A DNA stretch of 64,000 bases from the NCBI GenBank assembly GCA_030150045.1, contig JASLGM010000038.1, positions 1 to 64,000 of the forward strand. Reading direction: 5' to 3'. The notes beneath the pieces are model-generated. The model searched no databases. It had not been told where the DNA came from and was given only the letters and a program-made list of their open reading frames with translations. The DNA is from Taishania sp. GTDB lineage: Bacteria; Bacteroidota; Bacteroidia; Flavobacteriales_D; Crocinitomicaceae. The position numbers and the translations under genes are program-made. Each line of letters opens with the position of its first letter. The stretch's first letter is position 1. This document shows positions 41,105 through 50,559 of this stretch, piece after piece.

Positions 41105-42832
41105 ATGATAAAAAAATGGAATGTTAAATCACCTATTGACAGTACAACTGTAGAACAATTTCGTTCAGATTTAAAAATAAATGCCACGTTGTCTACCTTA
41201 CTTTTACAGCGAGGTATTTCTACTTTTCATGAGGCCAAAGCTTTTTTCCGCCCTTCTTTAGATGATCTGCACGACCCATTTCTAATGAAGAACATGCTTT
41301 TAGCAGTCAATCGTTTACAAAAGGCAATTGATCATCAGGAAAACATTTTACTTTTCGGTGATTATGATGTTGATGGGACAACGGCTGTTTCATTAATGTA
41401 TTCTTTTCTAGGTGAATATTATGGCCATCTGTTTTACTACATTCCTGATCGTTTTAAGGAAGGATATGGAATGAGCAACGCAGGCGTCGATTATGCTAAG
41501 GAAAACAATTGTACGTTAATCATCACATTGGATTGTGGTATTCGAAACATAGATTGCATTGCTTACGCAAAAACTTTAGGTATAGACGCAGTTGTTTGTG
41601 ACCACCATGAACCTGGAGATGAACTTCCAGATGCCATTATTTTAGATCCCAAACAAAGTGATTGTTCCTATCCTTATTCTGAATTGTGTGGTGCTGGTGT
41701 AGCGTTTAAATTTCTACAAGCATGGTGCGAAAAGTCTAACATTCCGAAAGAAAACTTATTCTTACAACTGGATAGAGTGGCCGTAGCCATTGGCGCCGAC
41801 ATTGTTCCTGTCACTGGTGAAAACCGAATTTTAGCTTTCCACGGGTTGCGATTATTGAACAATGAAAAAAGATATTGCTACAAGATTTTAGTGGACAAGG
41901 CCAAACGTTCTTTTCCGTTAACATTAACAGATGTTGTCTTTACAATAGCTCCTCGCATCAATGCTATTGGTCGTTTAGAACATGGAAAGAAGGCTGTTGA
42001 ATTGATGTTAGCACAAAATGACCAAGACATTAAGACCATTGCTGGTGTTATTGAAGAAGCTAATGTCTACCGCAGGGAATTAGATGCCGATATACTTGAA
42101 GAAGCCTTAGAAAAAATAAAGAATGATCCTTTCTATCAAACTTCTAAATCAACGATTATTTATCAACCTGACTGGCACAAAGGCGTGCTTGGAATTGTGG
42201 CTTCCCGTTTAATTGAACAATCGTTTAAACCTACAATTGTATTAACAAAACACGATGGTATATTAACGGGATCTGCTCGTAGTATCAATACGTTCAATAT
42301 CTTCGAGGCATTAACTGCATGTGAAGATTTATTGTTACAATTTGGCGGACATCAATTTGCGGCAGGGTTGAGTTTGCTACCCGAGAACTTCAATGCTTTT
42401 AGGGAAAAGTTTGACGAAGTGTGTCAAAATAGATTAAGTAATGCAGAGATGATTCCGGTTGAACAAGTGGATACTTATTTAGAGTTTAATCAATTGTTTG
42501 AAAAGGATGAAAGTCGTACACACATTCCAAAGTTCAAACGTATTTTGAGTCAAATGGAACCGCATGGTCCCGGAAACATGAAACCTCAATTTTTGACAAC
42601 AAATGTGTTCGCTGAGTCTATTTTTATTCTTCAGGAAAAGCATTTAAAGTTAAAAGTTTGCCAGAGTAATTCGGATGTTGTTTTAGAGGCGATTGGGTTT
42701 AATATGGCCGATAAGCTGGATATGGTTGCTGATGGGGTGGCTTTTGATTTACTATATACTTTGGAGGTAAACGCTTGGAAAAACAGTGAATCATTACAGT
42801 TGAATATCAAAGATATTCGTCCAACTTTGTAG
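41105..42832 (+). CDS. recJ: Single-stranded-DNA-specific exonuclease RecJ
   Basis: It degrades single-stranded DNA 5' to 3' in recombination and mismatch repair. The 575-residue length is normal. The DHH phosphoesterase core shows GDYDVDGTTA with Asp86, Asp88 and Asp90, ITLDCGIRN, the VCDHHEPGDELP motif, and GADIVPVTGENR. The DHHA1 domain carries GVLGIVASRLIEQ and FGGHQFAAGLSL. The C-terminal OB-fold region follows (about 455-575, including PHGPGNMKPQFL). It has no operon partner; a family B repeat directly follows the gene. Confidence 0.96.
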   Translation: MIKKWNVKSPIDSTTVEQFRSDLKINATLSTLLLQRGISTFHEAKAFFRPSLDDLHDPFLMKNMLLAVNRLQKAIDHQENILLFGDYDVDGTTAVSLMYSFLGEYYGHLFYYIPDRFKEGYGMSNAGVDYAKENNCTLIITLDCGIRNIDCIAYAKTLGIDAVVCDHHEPGDELPDAIILDPKQSDCSYPYSELCGAGVAFKFLQAWCEKSNIPKENLFLQLDRVAVAIGADIVPVTGENRILAFHGLRLLNNEKRYCYKILVDKAKRSFPLTLTDVVFTIAPRINAIGRLEHGKKAVELMLAQNDQDIKTIAGVIEEANVYRRELDADILEEALEKIKNDPFYQTSKSTIIYQPDWHKGVLGIVASRLIEQSFKPTIVLTKHDGILTGSARSINTFNIFEALTACEDLLLQFGGHQFAAGLSLLPENFNAFREKFDEVCQNRLSNAEMIPVEQVDTYLEFNQLFEKDESRTHIPKFKRILSQMEPHGPGNMKPQFLTTNVFAESIFILQEKHLKLKVCQSNSDVVLEAIGFNMADKLDMVADGVAFDLLYTLEVNAWKNSESLQLNIKDIRPTL

Positions 42833-42880
42833 AAAGGGATTTAGAAAAAGGGAAGTGTTCTAAGATTTTCACTTGGCTTT

Positions 42881-43024
42881 CAGCCCGAGCGGAGCGCGAT
42901 AGCTAAACGAACTGAAAAAGGTGTGTACGAAGCTTTTCCACTGCGACCAAAGGAAGCCCGTGGCAAAGGTATCGTAAACACTTTTTTAGGAGTTTACTAA
43001 AGCGTGTAGTACGATAAGGCTGCC
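42881..43024 (+). repeat. Dispersed structured repeat, family B copy 2
   Basis: The ends CAGCC (42881-42885) and GGCTG (43018-43022) are complementary. The left arm AAAAAGGTGTGTACGAAGC pairs imperfectly with the right arm around GTATCGTAAACACTTTTTT. The apical GCGACCAAAGGAAGC is at 42943-42957. This is the cleanest copy and can serve as the family reference. It lies between convergent genes. Confidence 0.85.
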
Positions 43025-43031
43025 AAAAAAC

Positions 43032-43062
43032 AAAAAACCGGAAAGTAAAATACTCCCCGGTT
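43032..43062 (-). terminator. Terminator of the acidic-protein gene
   Basis: AACCGG (43036-43041) and CCGGTT (43057-43062) pair; on the minus strand a T-run follows. It directly abuts family B copy 2. Confidence 0.65.
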
Positions 43063-43083
43063 AAATTATTTCATAAGAATGAA

Positions 43084-43428
43084 TTATTCTTCGTCGTCGT
43101 CATCCTCGTCATCCTCGTCAGCATCATTCTCTTCTTCTTCGTCGTCGTCAGCATCTTCGTCGTCAACTTGAATATCTCCTGCTAAGCTATCGTCAATAAA
43201 GTCATCTTCTTCTTCATCTTCTAAAGAGGAACGATAAGCTTCTTTATTGATTTTCACTAGATAGATCATCTCCTCTGTCTCCCAAATTAAAGCATCCAAT
43301 GTTTCACCTTTAGGTGTTTTTATGGTTGTTAAGTTCCCTAAAAAACCATCAGGGAAGTCTTGCTCTAATTTTTTCTTCTGCTCTAATGATAACTTTTCAA
43401 AGCTAATAATCGATTTACGCTTAGTCAT
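43084..43428 (-). CDS. Conserved small protein with very acidic C-terminal tail
   Basis: This 114-residue protein has two parts. Residues 1-70 are folded-looking (ISFEKLSLEQKKKLEQDFP, LIWETEEMIYLVKI). Residues about 70-114 are almost only Asp and Glu. There is no signal peptide, so it is cytoplasmic. The tail is built from GAT/GAA-type codons and is repetitive at the DNA level. I have the impression that similar short proteins with Asp/Glu tails occur across Flavobacteriales, but I cannot name a family. Acidic tails of this kind can mimic nucleic acid or bind basic proteins; that is a guess. Confidence 0.75.
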   Translation of the reverse strand: MTKRKSIISFEKLSLEQKKKLEQDFPDGFLGNLTTIKTPKGETLDALIWETEEMIYLVKINKEAYRSSLEDEEEDDFIDDSLAGDIQVDDEDADDDEEEENDADEDDEDDDDEE

Positions 43429-43869
43429 TTTTAATTTCTCGTTTAATTATTCTATTATGAGGTCTACTTACTGATTCAACAATTGCAAAACGGTAGTGAA
43501 GCATTGAAAATAGCACCATGTTTCCATTTTTTCAATAAAAGAAAACTTTTATTTTATAAAACACAAATCTACGTTAAACAGAAAAAATTTGATTCATTTA
43601 TTTGGAAAAAAAACTGAAATAATTGTGTTCAATAATTTGGTTAATTCCGTCTATTCTGTTATCAAATTTTCACCTTGTAAATTCTTGACAAATATTTAAA
43701 AGATTTACAAATTAACGTGCATATTAATTAAAAAAAAATTTAAGTTTTCGTTAAATCTATTTAATTGGCAGACCAAACGTTATTGAGCATAAGGTCAAAG
43801 GGATTATATAGAATGGTTATAAATTTATAAAAGACAAAAAAAGGATTGACAAGCAATCCTTTTTTTTTA
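43429..43869. other. Very A/T-rich intergenic region
   Basis: I see no gene in these 441 bases. They are strongly A/T-rich, with long A and T runs around 43730-43745. A minus-strand TAGATTTG (43571-43564) could be the -7 box of the acidic-protein gene, but it has no -33 partner. The terminator of the DUF3108 gene closes the region (43836-43868). Confidence 0.5.
43836..43868 (-). terminator. Terminator of the DUF3108 gene
   Basis: GGATTG (43843-43848) and CAATCC (43854-43859), extended by A7/T7 on the outside, form a bidirectional hairpin right after the stop at 43870. Confidence 0.85.
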
Positions 43870-44658
43870 TTAATCTTTTTCGATTTTACTGGTTAGGTCG
43901 TTTCTTAAACCGTCCCACTCCACTAGGTGAAGTTTTACAATTCCGACAGGGATTTTGGCTTTTACCAATAGCGGGATTTTATTTTTGTCTGCTGTAATCC
44001 AAAACTGAACGTCTTCTTCACTTTTAAAGTATCTTCCTTTTTGAACAACAGGAACGAACTTATGTGTTTTAAATTTCCCTTTTCGTATTTTCACTTCTTC
44101 ATCTCCGACGTACTTAATTTTAAGGTTGTACACTTCGTTATCCATGAATGTTTTAAATTCAAACACCTGTCCTTTTTTCATGTTTGAAAAGTCTAAGGTC
44201 CGTGCCTTATAGAAAGAGGAAATCATGTCTTGGATTCCCATGGGTATTTCGAATTGTTTTTCGCCGTTATCAAGCTTTGCTTTATCGTGGTGAAACCAAT
44301 ACTTCTGATTAATTTTATATCCACCTTCGTTTACGTCTCTTAAGAAAAGCCAAGGCATAACTGCTTGCTGATCTATGAAAGATTCATAAACATCATTGAC
44401 TTTGTAGAAGGCGTTAAAAGCACCAAGTGTGCGTCCAGTGGCCACGACATGATATAAAGGTCGATTTGCTCCTAATCGCGTTGTATTTTTCACTTCTAGT
44501 ATAGCTTCTCCGGCATCCATAACTCCATACGTGACGCGGTAACGTAGTACCTCACCTGCTACGAATGCTGTATTGCTCACAGAAGGATAACGAACAGCAG
44601 AACTTTTAAATAGAAATGTGCTCGCTAAAAGTGCAGTAAACAAAAAAAACTTTTTCAT
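43870..44658 (-). CDS. DUF3108 domain exported protein
   Basis: I start at 44658 (MKKFFLFTALLASTFLFKSSA), which gives a signal peptide and 262 residues; the upstream frame runs through the leuS terminator. The segment FVAGEVLRYRVTYGVMDAGEAILEV begins a DUF3108-type beta-rich fold, continued by YKVNDVYESFIDQQAVMPWLF, YKINQKYWFHHDKAKLDNGEKQFEIP and MIQDMISSFYKARTLDF-like sequence near residue 160. The function of DUF3108 proteins is unknown; they are periplasmic and often conserved in this phylum. It lies downstream of leuS on the same strand but is separated from it by a terminator. Confidence 0.82.
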   Translation of the reverse strand: MKKFFLFTALLASTFLFKSSAVRYPSVSNTAFVAGEVLRYRVTYGVMDAGEAILEVKNTTRLGANRPLYHVVATGRTLGAFNAFYKVNDVYESFIDQQAVMPWLFLRDVNEGGYKINQKYWFHHDKAKLDNGEKQFEIPMGIQDMISSFYKARTLDFSNMKKGQVFEFKTFMDNEVYNLKIKYVGDEEVKIRKGKFKTHKFVPVVQKGRYFKSEEDVQFWITADKNKIPLLVKAKIPVGIVKLHLVEWDGLRNDLTSKIEKD

Positions 44659-44713
44659 AATGATGTAATTTACAAAAGTCAAAGCAAATGAAGTGCCAAG
44701 TTTTAATAAAAAC

Positions 44714-44740
44714 AAAAAGGGCTCCAAAATGGAGCCCTTT
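44714..44740 (-). terminator. Terminator of leuS
   Basis: AAAGGGCTCC (44716-44725), loop AAAAT, GGAGCCCTTT (44731-44740); on the minus strand a T-run follows. Confidence 0.88.
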
Positions 44741-44763
44741 AACAGTTCTGTTTGAATCATCAA

Positions 44764-47700
44764 TTACATGACGATATTTACAATCTTTCCTGGAACGACA
44801 ATCACTTTTTTTGGAGCATTGCCTTCTGTCCATTTAATTGTTTCTTCCATTTTCAGTACGGCTTCTTCTACCTCCTTAGGTGTTAACGTGGAAGGGAGTT
44901 CGGCTTTGAACCTCATTTTTCCATTAATTGAAACAGGATAAACATGATTATCTTCTACCAAAAACGCTGCATTGAAAACTGGGAAACTCGCTTGTGACAC
45001 TGTTCCAGCTTCGTTACCTACAGCTAACCAAAGTTCTTCTGCAATATGAGGAGCATAAGGAGACAACATTACTAGCAATTGTTCTAACACTTCTTTACTA
45101 TGACATTTTTGGTCTCCTAATTCGTTCACACAAATCATGAAGTTTGAAACACCAGTATTAAAGGAGTAGCGTTCTAAATCGTCAACTACTTTTTTAATTG
45201 TTTTATGGAGTGTTTTCAAGTTATCTTTTGTAGGCGTTGTGTCTTGAACCAAAAGCGTTCCATTTTGATCATAGAATAAACGCCATACCTTTCTTAAGAA
45301 GTTGGAAACGCCGTTAATTCCTTTTGTATCCCATGGTTTCGCTTGATCAATTGGTCCTAAGAACATTTCGTAACAACGTAAGGTATCTGCTCCGAATTTC
45401 TCAACTAATTCATCTGGTGTTTGGACGTTGAAGTAAGACTTTGACATTTTTTCAACTTCGTGACCACAAATATAAGTTCCATCATCTTCCAGAAGGAACT
45501 CTGCATTAGCAAAATCAGGGCGCCATTTTTTGAATGCCTCTGTATCTAATTTATCATTGTCAACAATCGAAATATCTACACGTATAGGTGTTACTATAGA
45601 TAAAAGTGTATTTGAATAATTTTCTAAAATAGGAAACGTCACAAAACCTTTATACGAATTAGTAGGGTCAATACTTTCCTTAATTTTCCTTCCTAATTCA
45701 TCAAATTTATTACAAATCTTATCAAACTTTTCTTCCAGTTGTCTAATTTCTTGAGTTGTCTTTAACACGTTTCTATTACGGTATTTTTCTAGAAATAACT
45801 TCACTCCTTCTGAAATAAAAACTTTAGGAATTAATTCAGAAGGTAGTTCGGGTCTAGGATCAGGAGCCCCAATGAAAAGAGGCGCTGCAATAGTTCTATA
45901 CACAAAAGAAGTTCTTCCCAGAATCATTCCTTGATTGATCATCTTTTGGAAAGGTTCTTGGAAAGGAATCATTCCACGGTCGAACATAAATTTTGTCCAG
46001 AAACGAGCGTACAACAAGTGTCCAGTAGCATGCTCAGATCCTCCCATATACAAATCGACATTCCCCCAATAGTTAATTTCTTGTTCATCAGCGAAGGTCA
46101 TTTGATTTTTTGGATCTGTATAACGCAAGAAATACCATGAACTTCCAGCCCATCCAGGCATGGTATTCAACTCTAATGGGAAAATTGTTTTTTGATCTAT
46201 TTTTTCATTTTCTACCACGCAATTATTTACGGTATCCCATGCCCAAACAGGAGCATTTCCCAATGGTGGTTGTCCATCTTCAGTTGGTAAATATTTCTCT
46301 ACTTCTGGTAGGACGATAGGTAAATGGGCTACATCAATTACTTTTGGCAGTCCATCTTGATAATAGACTGGGAAAGGTTCCCCCCAATAACGTTGACGGG
46401 AAAAAACAGCATCTCTTAAACGATAATTTGTTTTTCCGGCACCAATTCCTTTGTTTTCAATTGCAAGAATTGCTGCATCCATAGCTTCTTGATAAGAGAG
46501 GCCATTTAAGAAATCAGAATTTGCGATTACAGCATCTTTTTCAGTATGAGCGCTTTCCTCAATAGAAACATTTTGGAAAATATTTTTTATTTCTAAGTTG
46601 AAGTGTTTTGCGAAATCATAATCTCGTTGGTCACCACACGGCACCGCCATTACAGCCCCTGTACCGTATGAAGCAAGTACATAATCACCAATCCAGATTT
46701 GGATTTTTTCTCCTGTAAATGGGTGAATTGTATGGGCACCAGTGAATTGTCCGGTGATGTTTTTTACGTCAGCTTGACGATCACGTTCTGATTTCAAACC
46801 AGCCAAACGCTTATATTCTTCAACCTTTGAAGCGTATTCAGAAGTTGTGATGCGATCAACCAATGGGTGTTCAGGTGCTAAGACCATGAAAGAAACGCCA
46901 AAAATAGTATCAGGACGAGTGGTAAACACTTCTATCAATTCCTCGTGTCCATCCACTTTAAATGCCACAGAAGCTCCTTTAGACTTTCCAATCCAATTGC
47001 GTTGAATGTCTTTAATTGAGTCCGTCCAATCTAATCCTTCAAGTCCAGTCAACAAACGTTCCGCATACGCTTTGATTCGCATGGACCATTGGCGCATTAA
47101 TTTTTGCTCTACGGGATGGCCTCCTCGTTCGGACACCCCATTAATTACTTCATCATTTGCAAGAACTGTTCCTAAAGCAGGACACCAGTTCACCCATGAA
47201 TCAGCTAAATAAGCCAAACGATATTCCTGAAGGACAGTTTCTTTTTCTGAAATCGAAAAAGCATTCCACTCCGCAGCAGTGAAAATTGTTTGATAATCTG
47301 TTACTGCCTTAATGCTGTTGTTGCCATTATTCTCAAAAACGGAAACAAGTGAAGCGATACTTTCAGCTTTATCTGTAGCAACATTGTAGAATGAATTAAA
47401 CAATTCAATGAAAATCCACTGCGTCCATTTGTAATATTCAGGTGAAGAAGTACGCACCTCTCTATCCCAATCGAAAGAGAATCCAATTTTATCTAATTGC
47501 GTACGATATCTTGCAATATTTTCGTTTGTTGTAATAGCAGGATGTTGTCCTGTTTGAATAGCATATTGTTCAGCTGGCAAACCAAAAGAATCATATCCCA
47601 TTGGGTGCAACACATTAAAACCTTTTAATCTTTTGTATCGCGAAAAAATATCAGATGCGATATATCCAAGCGGGTGTCCAACGTGCAAACCAGCACCTGA

Positions 47701-47823
47701 TGGATAAGGGAACATATCCAAAATATAATATTTAGGACGATCATTTTGTCCTACTTTAAACGTCTTGTTCTCGGCCCAAAATTGGCGCCATTTACTTTCG
47801 ATATCGTTAAAATTGTACTCCAT
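44764..47823 (-). CDS. leuS: Leucyl-tRNA synthetase with extra insertion
   Basis: It charges tRNA-Leu. The protein has 1019 residues. The HIGH motif is HVGH (47-50) in PYPSGAGLHVGHPLGY, and the catalytic loop is EKMSKSYFNV near residue 790. The editing domain shows VFTTRPDTIFGVSFMVLAPEHP. A Bacteroidota-type insertion lies near 140-200. Unusually, residues about 645-745 (DNA about 45590-45890) contain some 80 extra residues between FVYRT and IRVDISIVDNDKLD, including a charged coiled-coil-like helix (EIRQLEEKFDKICNKFDEL). This lies near the leucine-specific region before KMSKS. A TATCTTTG box lies 29 bases upstream, and a strong terminator follows. Confidence 0.95.
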   Translation of the reverse strand: MEYNFNDIESKWRQFWAENKTFKVGQNDRPKYYILDMFPYPSGAGLHVGHPLGYIASDIFSRYKRLKGFNVLHPMGYDSFGLPAEQYAIQTGQHPAITTNENIARYRTQLDKIGFSFDWDREVRTSSPEYYKWTQWIFIELFNSFYNVATDKAESIASLVSVFENNGNNSIKAVTDYQTIFTAAEWNAFSISEKETVLQEYRLAYLADSWVNWCPALGTVLANDEVINGVSERGGHPVEQKLMRQWSMRIKAYAERLLTGLEGLDWTDSIKDIQRNWIGKSKGASVAFKVDGHEELIEVFTTRPDTIFGVSFMVLAPEHPLVDRITTSEYASKVEEYKRLAGLKSERDRQADVKNITGQFTGAHTIHPFTGEKIQIWIGDYVLASYGTGAVMAVPCGDQRDYDFAKHFNLEIKNIFQNVSIEESAHTEKDAVIANSDFLNGLSYQEAMDAAILAIENKGIGAGKTNYRLRDAVFSRQRYWGEPFPVYYQDGLPKVIDVAHLPIVLPEVEKYLPTEDGQPPLGNAPVWAWDTVNNCVVENEKIDQKTIFPLELNTMPGWAGSSWYFLRYTDPKNQMTFADEQEINYWGNVDLYMGGSEHATGHLLYARFWTKFMFDRGMIPFQEPFQKMINQGMILGRTSFVYRTIAAPLFIGAPDPRPELPSELIPKVFISEGVKLFLEKYRNRNVLKTTQEIRQLEEKFDKICNKFDELGRKIKESIDPTNSYKGFVTFPILENYSNTLLSIVTPIRVDISIVDNDKLDTEAFKKWRPDFANAEFLLEDDGTYICGHEVEKMSKSYFNVQTPDELVEKFGADTLRCYEMFLGPIDQAKPWDTKGINGVSNFLRKVWRLFYDQNGTLLVQDTTPTKDNLKTLHKTIKKVVDDLERYSFNTGVSNFMICVNELGDQKCHSKEVLEQLLVMLSPYAPHIAEELWLAVGNEAGTVSQASFPVFNAAFLVEDNHVYPVSINGKMRFKAELPSTLTPKEVEEAVLKMEETIKWTEGNAPKKVIVVPGKIVNIVM

Positions 47824-47851
47824 TCCTTAAAAGGTCAAATTTTTTGCTGAA

Positions 47852-47859
47852 CAAAGATA
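47852..47859 (-). promoter_or_regulatory. Putative -7 promoter box of leuS
   Basis: TATCTTTG on the minus strand lies 28 bases upstream of the leuS ATG. It is the same octamer as in the prs and ileS promoters, but no -33 TTG is seen at the expected distance. Confidence 0.5.
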
Positions 47860-47950
47860 ATCTTTATTCTTCTTTTTTTTGAGGTAATAAATCATCCATC
47901 GATGCTTTTGGTTTGAATTTTGCAATCCTTTTTTATCTTATTTTTGTTTT

Positions 47951-48622
47951 ATGAAAAAAATGCTATTCTTTTTACTAGGGCTTTGCTCCATTATCTTGAC
48001 CGGTTGTATTGAAATTATTGACGACTTGTCGATCAACAGCGATGGATCCGGAACCTTTAAATACACCGTAAACCTTTCGTCAAGTAAAGTAAAAGTGAAT
48101 TCCGTTCTAGCACTAGACAGTTTAAATGGAACCAAGATACCATCAAAGGCGCAAATCGAGGAAATGATATCCACTTTTAAAAGCACGATAAGTAAAGAAC
48201 CTGGTATTTCGAATGTAAACACGGAGGTAGATATGGCGAATTTCATTATTAAAATCAATTGTGATTTTAAAAGTGTTGCACAACTTCAGAACGCGATTAA
48301 AACAGGCATTTCCAGTATGTACAAACATCCCTCGAATGAACTGGACACCTACAACTGGGTCTCGTGGGATGACAACACTTTAGTGCGATCAATTCCACAA
48401 TTAGTTACACAAGATTATAAACGATTAAAAACAGAAGATAAAGAGCTGTTAAAACAAGGGAATTATACGTCATTTACCCGTTTTGACAAGGAAATTGAAT
48501 CGTTTGACAATACAAAATCACAGCTTTCAAAAAACAAAAAAGCGTTAATGATTCGAGTTGACCCTAACGCCTTGATGATAAATACTAATTTATTAACGAA
48601 TAGAATTAAATTGGAACAATAA
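47951..48622 (+). CDS. Lipoprotein of unknown function
   Basis: This 223-residue protein has a lipoprotein signal peptide with lipobox LTGC (Cys20), so it should be membrane-anchored by a lipid. The mature start IEIIDDLSINSDGSGTFKYTVNLS has a strand-turn-strand look, followed by mostly alpha/beta sequence. I recognise no domain. It is the first of three plus-strand genes for envelope proteins, 49 bases before the start of the next one, and may share a transcript with them. A TATTTTTG box lies just upstream (47939-47946), close to the ATG. Confidence 0.75.
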   Translation: MKKMLFFLLGLCSIILTGCIEIIDDLSINSDGSGTFKYTVNLSSSKVKVNSVLALDSLNGTKIPSKAQIEEMISTFKSTISKEPGISNVNTEVDMANFIIKINCDFKSVAQLQNAIKTGISSMYKHPSNELDTYNWVSWDDNTLVRSIPQLVTQDYKRLKTEDKELLKQGNYTSFTRFDKEIESFDNTKSQLSKNKKALMIRVDPNALMINTNLLTNRIKLEQ

Positions 48623-48671
48623 AAACAGTTATAAATTCTTACATTTGTATTCTATTCTTTCAAAAAAAGCT

Positions 48672-50552
48672 ATGAAGCACATTGTCTTCTGCATATTCAC
48701 ATTAGGATCATTTTTATCCTTTTCGCAACTGTCTCATCAGGTAATCCCTCGTGATGCTGTAACTGTATTAACACTTAACAACTTATCGTTATTCAATAAA
48801 ATTCAATTGGACGAATTGGTACAATATGATTTTATGATCGATATACAACAGGAGTTGTTCAATCGTGAAAACAACAATTACACAATTAAAGATGCAGGAA
48901 TTGACTTTGATCAAAAGTTAAATGCTTTTTACGGAAAGAATTTCAACTATGAAATTTCTGGTTTCACTTTTGGTGTAAATGACAAAGAAAAATTATTCCG
49001 TGTATTTAGCAATTTTGTACAATTGCCTACTGCACAAAAAGGAATAGAACGCTATACATCTTATCTCAACCAATTAATATTGTTTGATCAATCTGCCTTA
49101 TTGATTCGCCTTGAACCACTTCAAGATTACACGACACGTATTGCAGATTCTATTTGGTATGCGAGAGGAAATGATTTTTACTTTACTGAAGATGAATTAT
49201 GGGCAGATGAAGAAGGAATCGATCAGACGATTTTACAAATAGAAGAAGAGGCCATGCTAGATGAAGCTGGTATATACAACGACGATCTTGAAATCACTTC
49301 TGAACCAGCTTTTGAAGTCCGTGATATTCTTAGCGGAAAGACATATTGGGAATTACGTGACAGTGTTATGTTTGCCCAACAACGCAACTTCTCTAATGAT
49401 TTATTGAAAGACCTTGTAACGAAGAAAAACAGTCTTTTCTCAACAGACAAACGCTTTGCAGAGCAATTGAACTCAAAAGCAGATGGTGTATTGTATTTAG
49501 ACAACTCGAGAAACCTTCAAAAAGATCAATCATTTTGGTACTTCCAAACGATGTTCCCTACTTTGTATGAAGACTTAAACACCTTGTATACTGGTAATGT
49601 AATTCTAGGAGACATTTATCTAAATGATGACAACATCAATTTGAAGTTAAAAGCACAATATGGGGAACAATTAGGAACCATTTATACCGCTCTGAACAAC
49701 AGCAAGTTTGACAAAAACATTTTAAAATACATTCCACAAGATAACGCGGGGTTTGTAACCTATAACGTGAATTTGAAAAACGCATACAATCAAGCCTATA
49801 AAATTTTATTCCCTATTTTAGACAAAGAACCAAGTGCACAAATTTCAATGAACTTATTGTTATTGGAATTGTTTGATGAATTTGTAAATAAAGAGGCTTT
49901 ATTCAACAGTTATAAAGGAAGCTTATTCACAAGCTTTAACGGCATACAAAAAGTAAAGACAAAAAAATACATCTTTACGTATGACGAAGATACTTTTGAA
50001 TACCAGGAGGAAGAAGCAGAGGCAGAAGAAGACATGCCAATATTTACTTCTGGTTTCACAACTGGAAGAAGTGATATTGTAGAACGTCTTTTACACCGTT
50101 TATCGCGTATTACTCCACGCATATACAAACAAGACAATTACTATGTTTTCGAAGATGCAATCTTAGAATCCGTGCCTTTGTACCTATTAATCAACAATGG
50201 AATTGTTTTGGTTACAAACGATTTAAAAGTGGTACAAGAACACAGTAAAGGATACGGCAAATTGGCTTTGAACGGTAAAACAGCAGCTAAAATCAAGAAA
50301 AATGGATTCGTTTACGCTGAGATTGACTGGAAAAGCAGCATCAATCAATTACCTAGAGATTTATTCTCTGCAGAACAAAATGAAATCCTAGATGCACTGA
50401 AAGGAAAAAGCGGTTACATGACGCTTACTTCCACAAAAACGACGACACATGGAACGAATTTCGATTTGGTTTACAAATACGATTCTGCTTATGGCAAATC
50501 TGGAAAGTACCTATTAGAATTTGTAAATAGCATCTATCTCCTTTCGAAGTAA
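48672..50552 (+). CDS. Large exported protein of unknown function (possibly DUF4836-like)
   Basis: I start at 48672 (MKHIVFCIFTLGSFLSFSQ), giving a signal peptide and 626 residues. The mature N-terminus VIPRDAVTVLTLNNLSLFNK resembles the opening of DUF4836-type Bacteroidota proteins, a comparison from memory. Two acidic stretches stand out: about 175-215 (DELWADEEGIDQ, EEEAMLDEAGIY) and about 445-460 (EYQEEEAEAEEDM). No catalytic motif is seen. The gene after it starts 7 bases downstream and encodes a protein with a similar opening (RLPDADFMAVLNPLQL), so the two look like diverged relatives working together. Confidence 0.75.
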   Translation: MKHIVFCIFTLGSFLSFSQLSHQVIPRDAVTVLTLNNLSLFNKIQLDELVQYDFMIDIQQELFNRENNNYTIKDAGIDFDQKLNAFYGKNFNYEISGFTFGVNDKEKLFRVFSNFVQLPTAQKGIERYTSYLNQLILFDQSALLIRLEPLQDYTTRIADSIWYARGNDFYFTEDELWADEEGIDQTILQIEEEAMLDEAGIYNDDLEITSEPAFEVRDILSGKTYWELRDSVMFAQQRNFSNDLLKDLVTKKNSLFSTDKRFAEQLNSKADGVLYLDNSRNLQKDQSFWYFQTMFPTLYEDLNTLYTGNVILGDIYLNDDNINLKLKAQYGEQLGTIYTALNNSKFDKNILKYIPQDNAGFVTYNVNLKNAYNQAYKILFPILDKEPSAQISMNLLLLELFDEFVNKEALFNSYKGSLFTSFNGIQKVKTKKYIFTYDEDTFEYQEEEAEAEEDMPIFTSGFTTGRSDIVERLLHRLSRITPRIYKQDNYYVFEDAILESVPLYLLINNGIVLVTNDLKVVQEHSKGYGKLALNGKTAAKIKKNGFVYAEIDWKSSINQLPRDLFSAEQNEILDALKGKSGYMTLTSTKTTTHGTNFDLVYKYDSAYGKSGKYLLEFVNSIYLLSK

Positions 50553-50559
50553 TTCTTTC

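Noticed and set aside
43084..43240. Simple-sequence DNA with no gene in the acidic tail region
   Set aside because: The tract continues a well-formed 70-residue domain in frame, so the tail is treated as coding.
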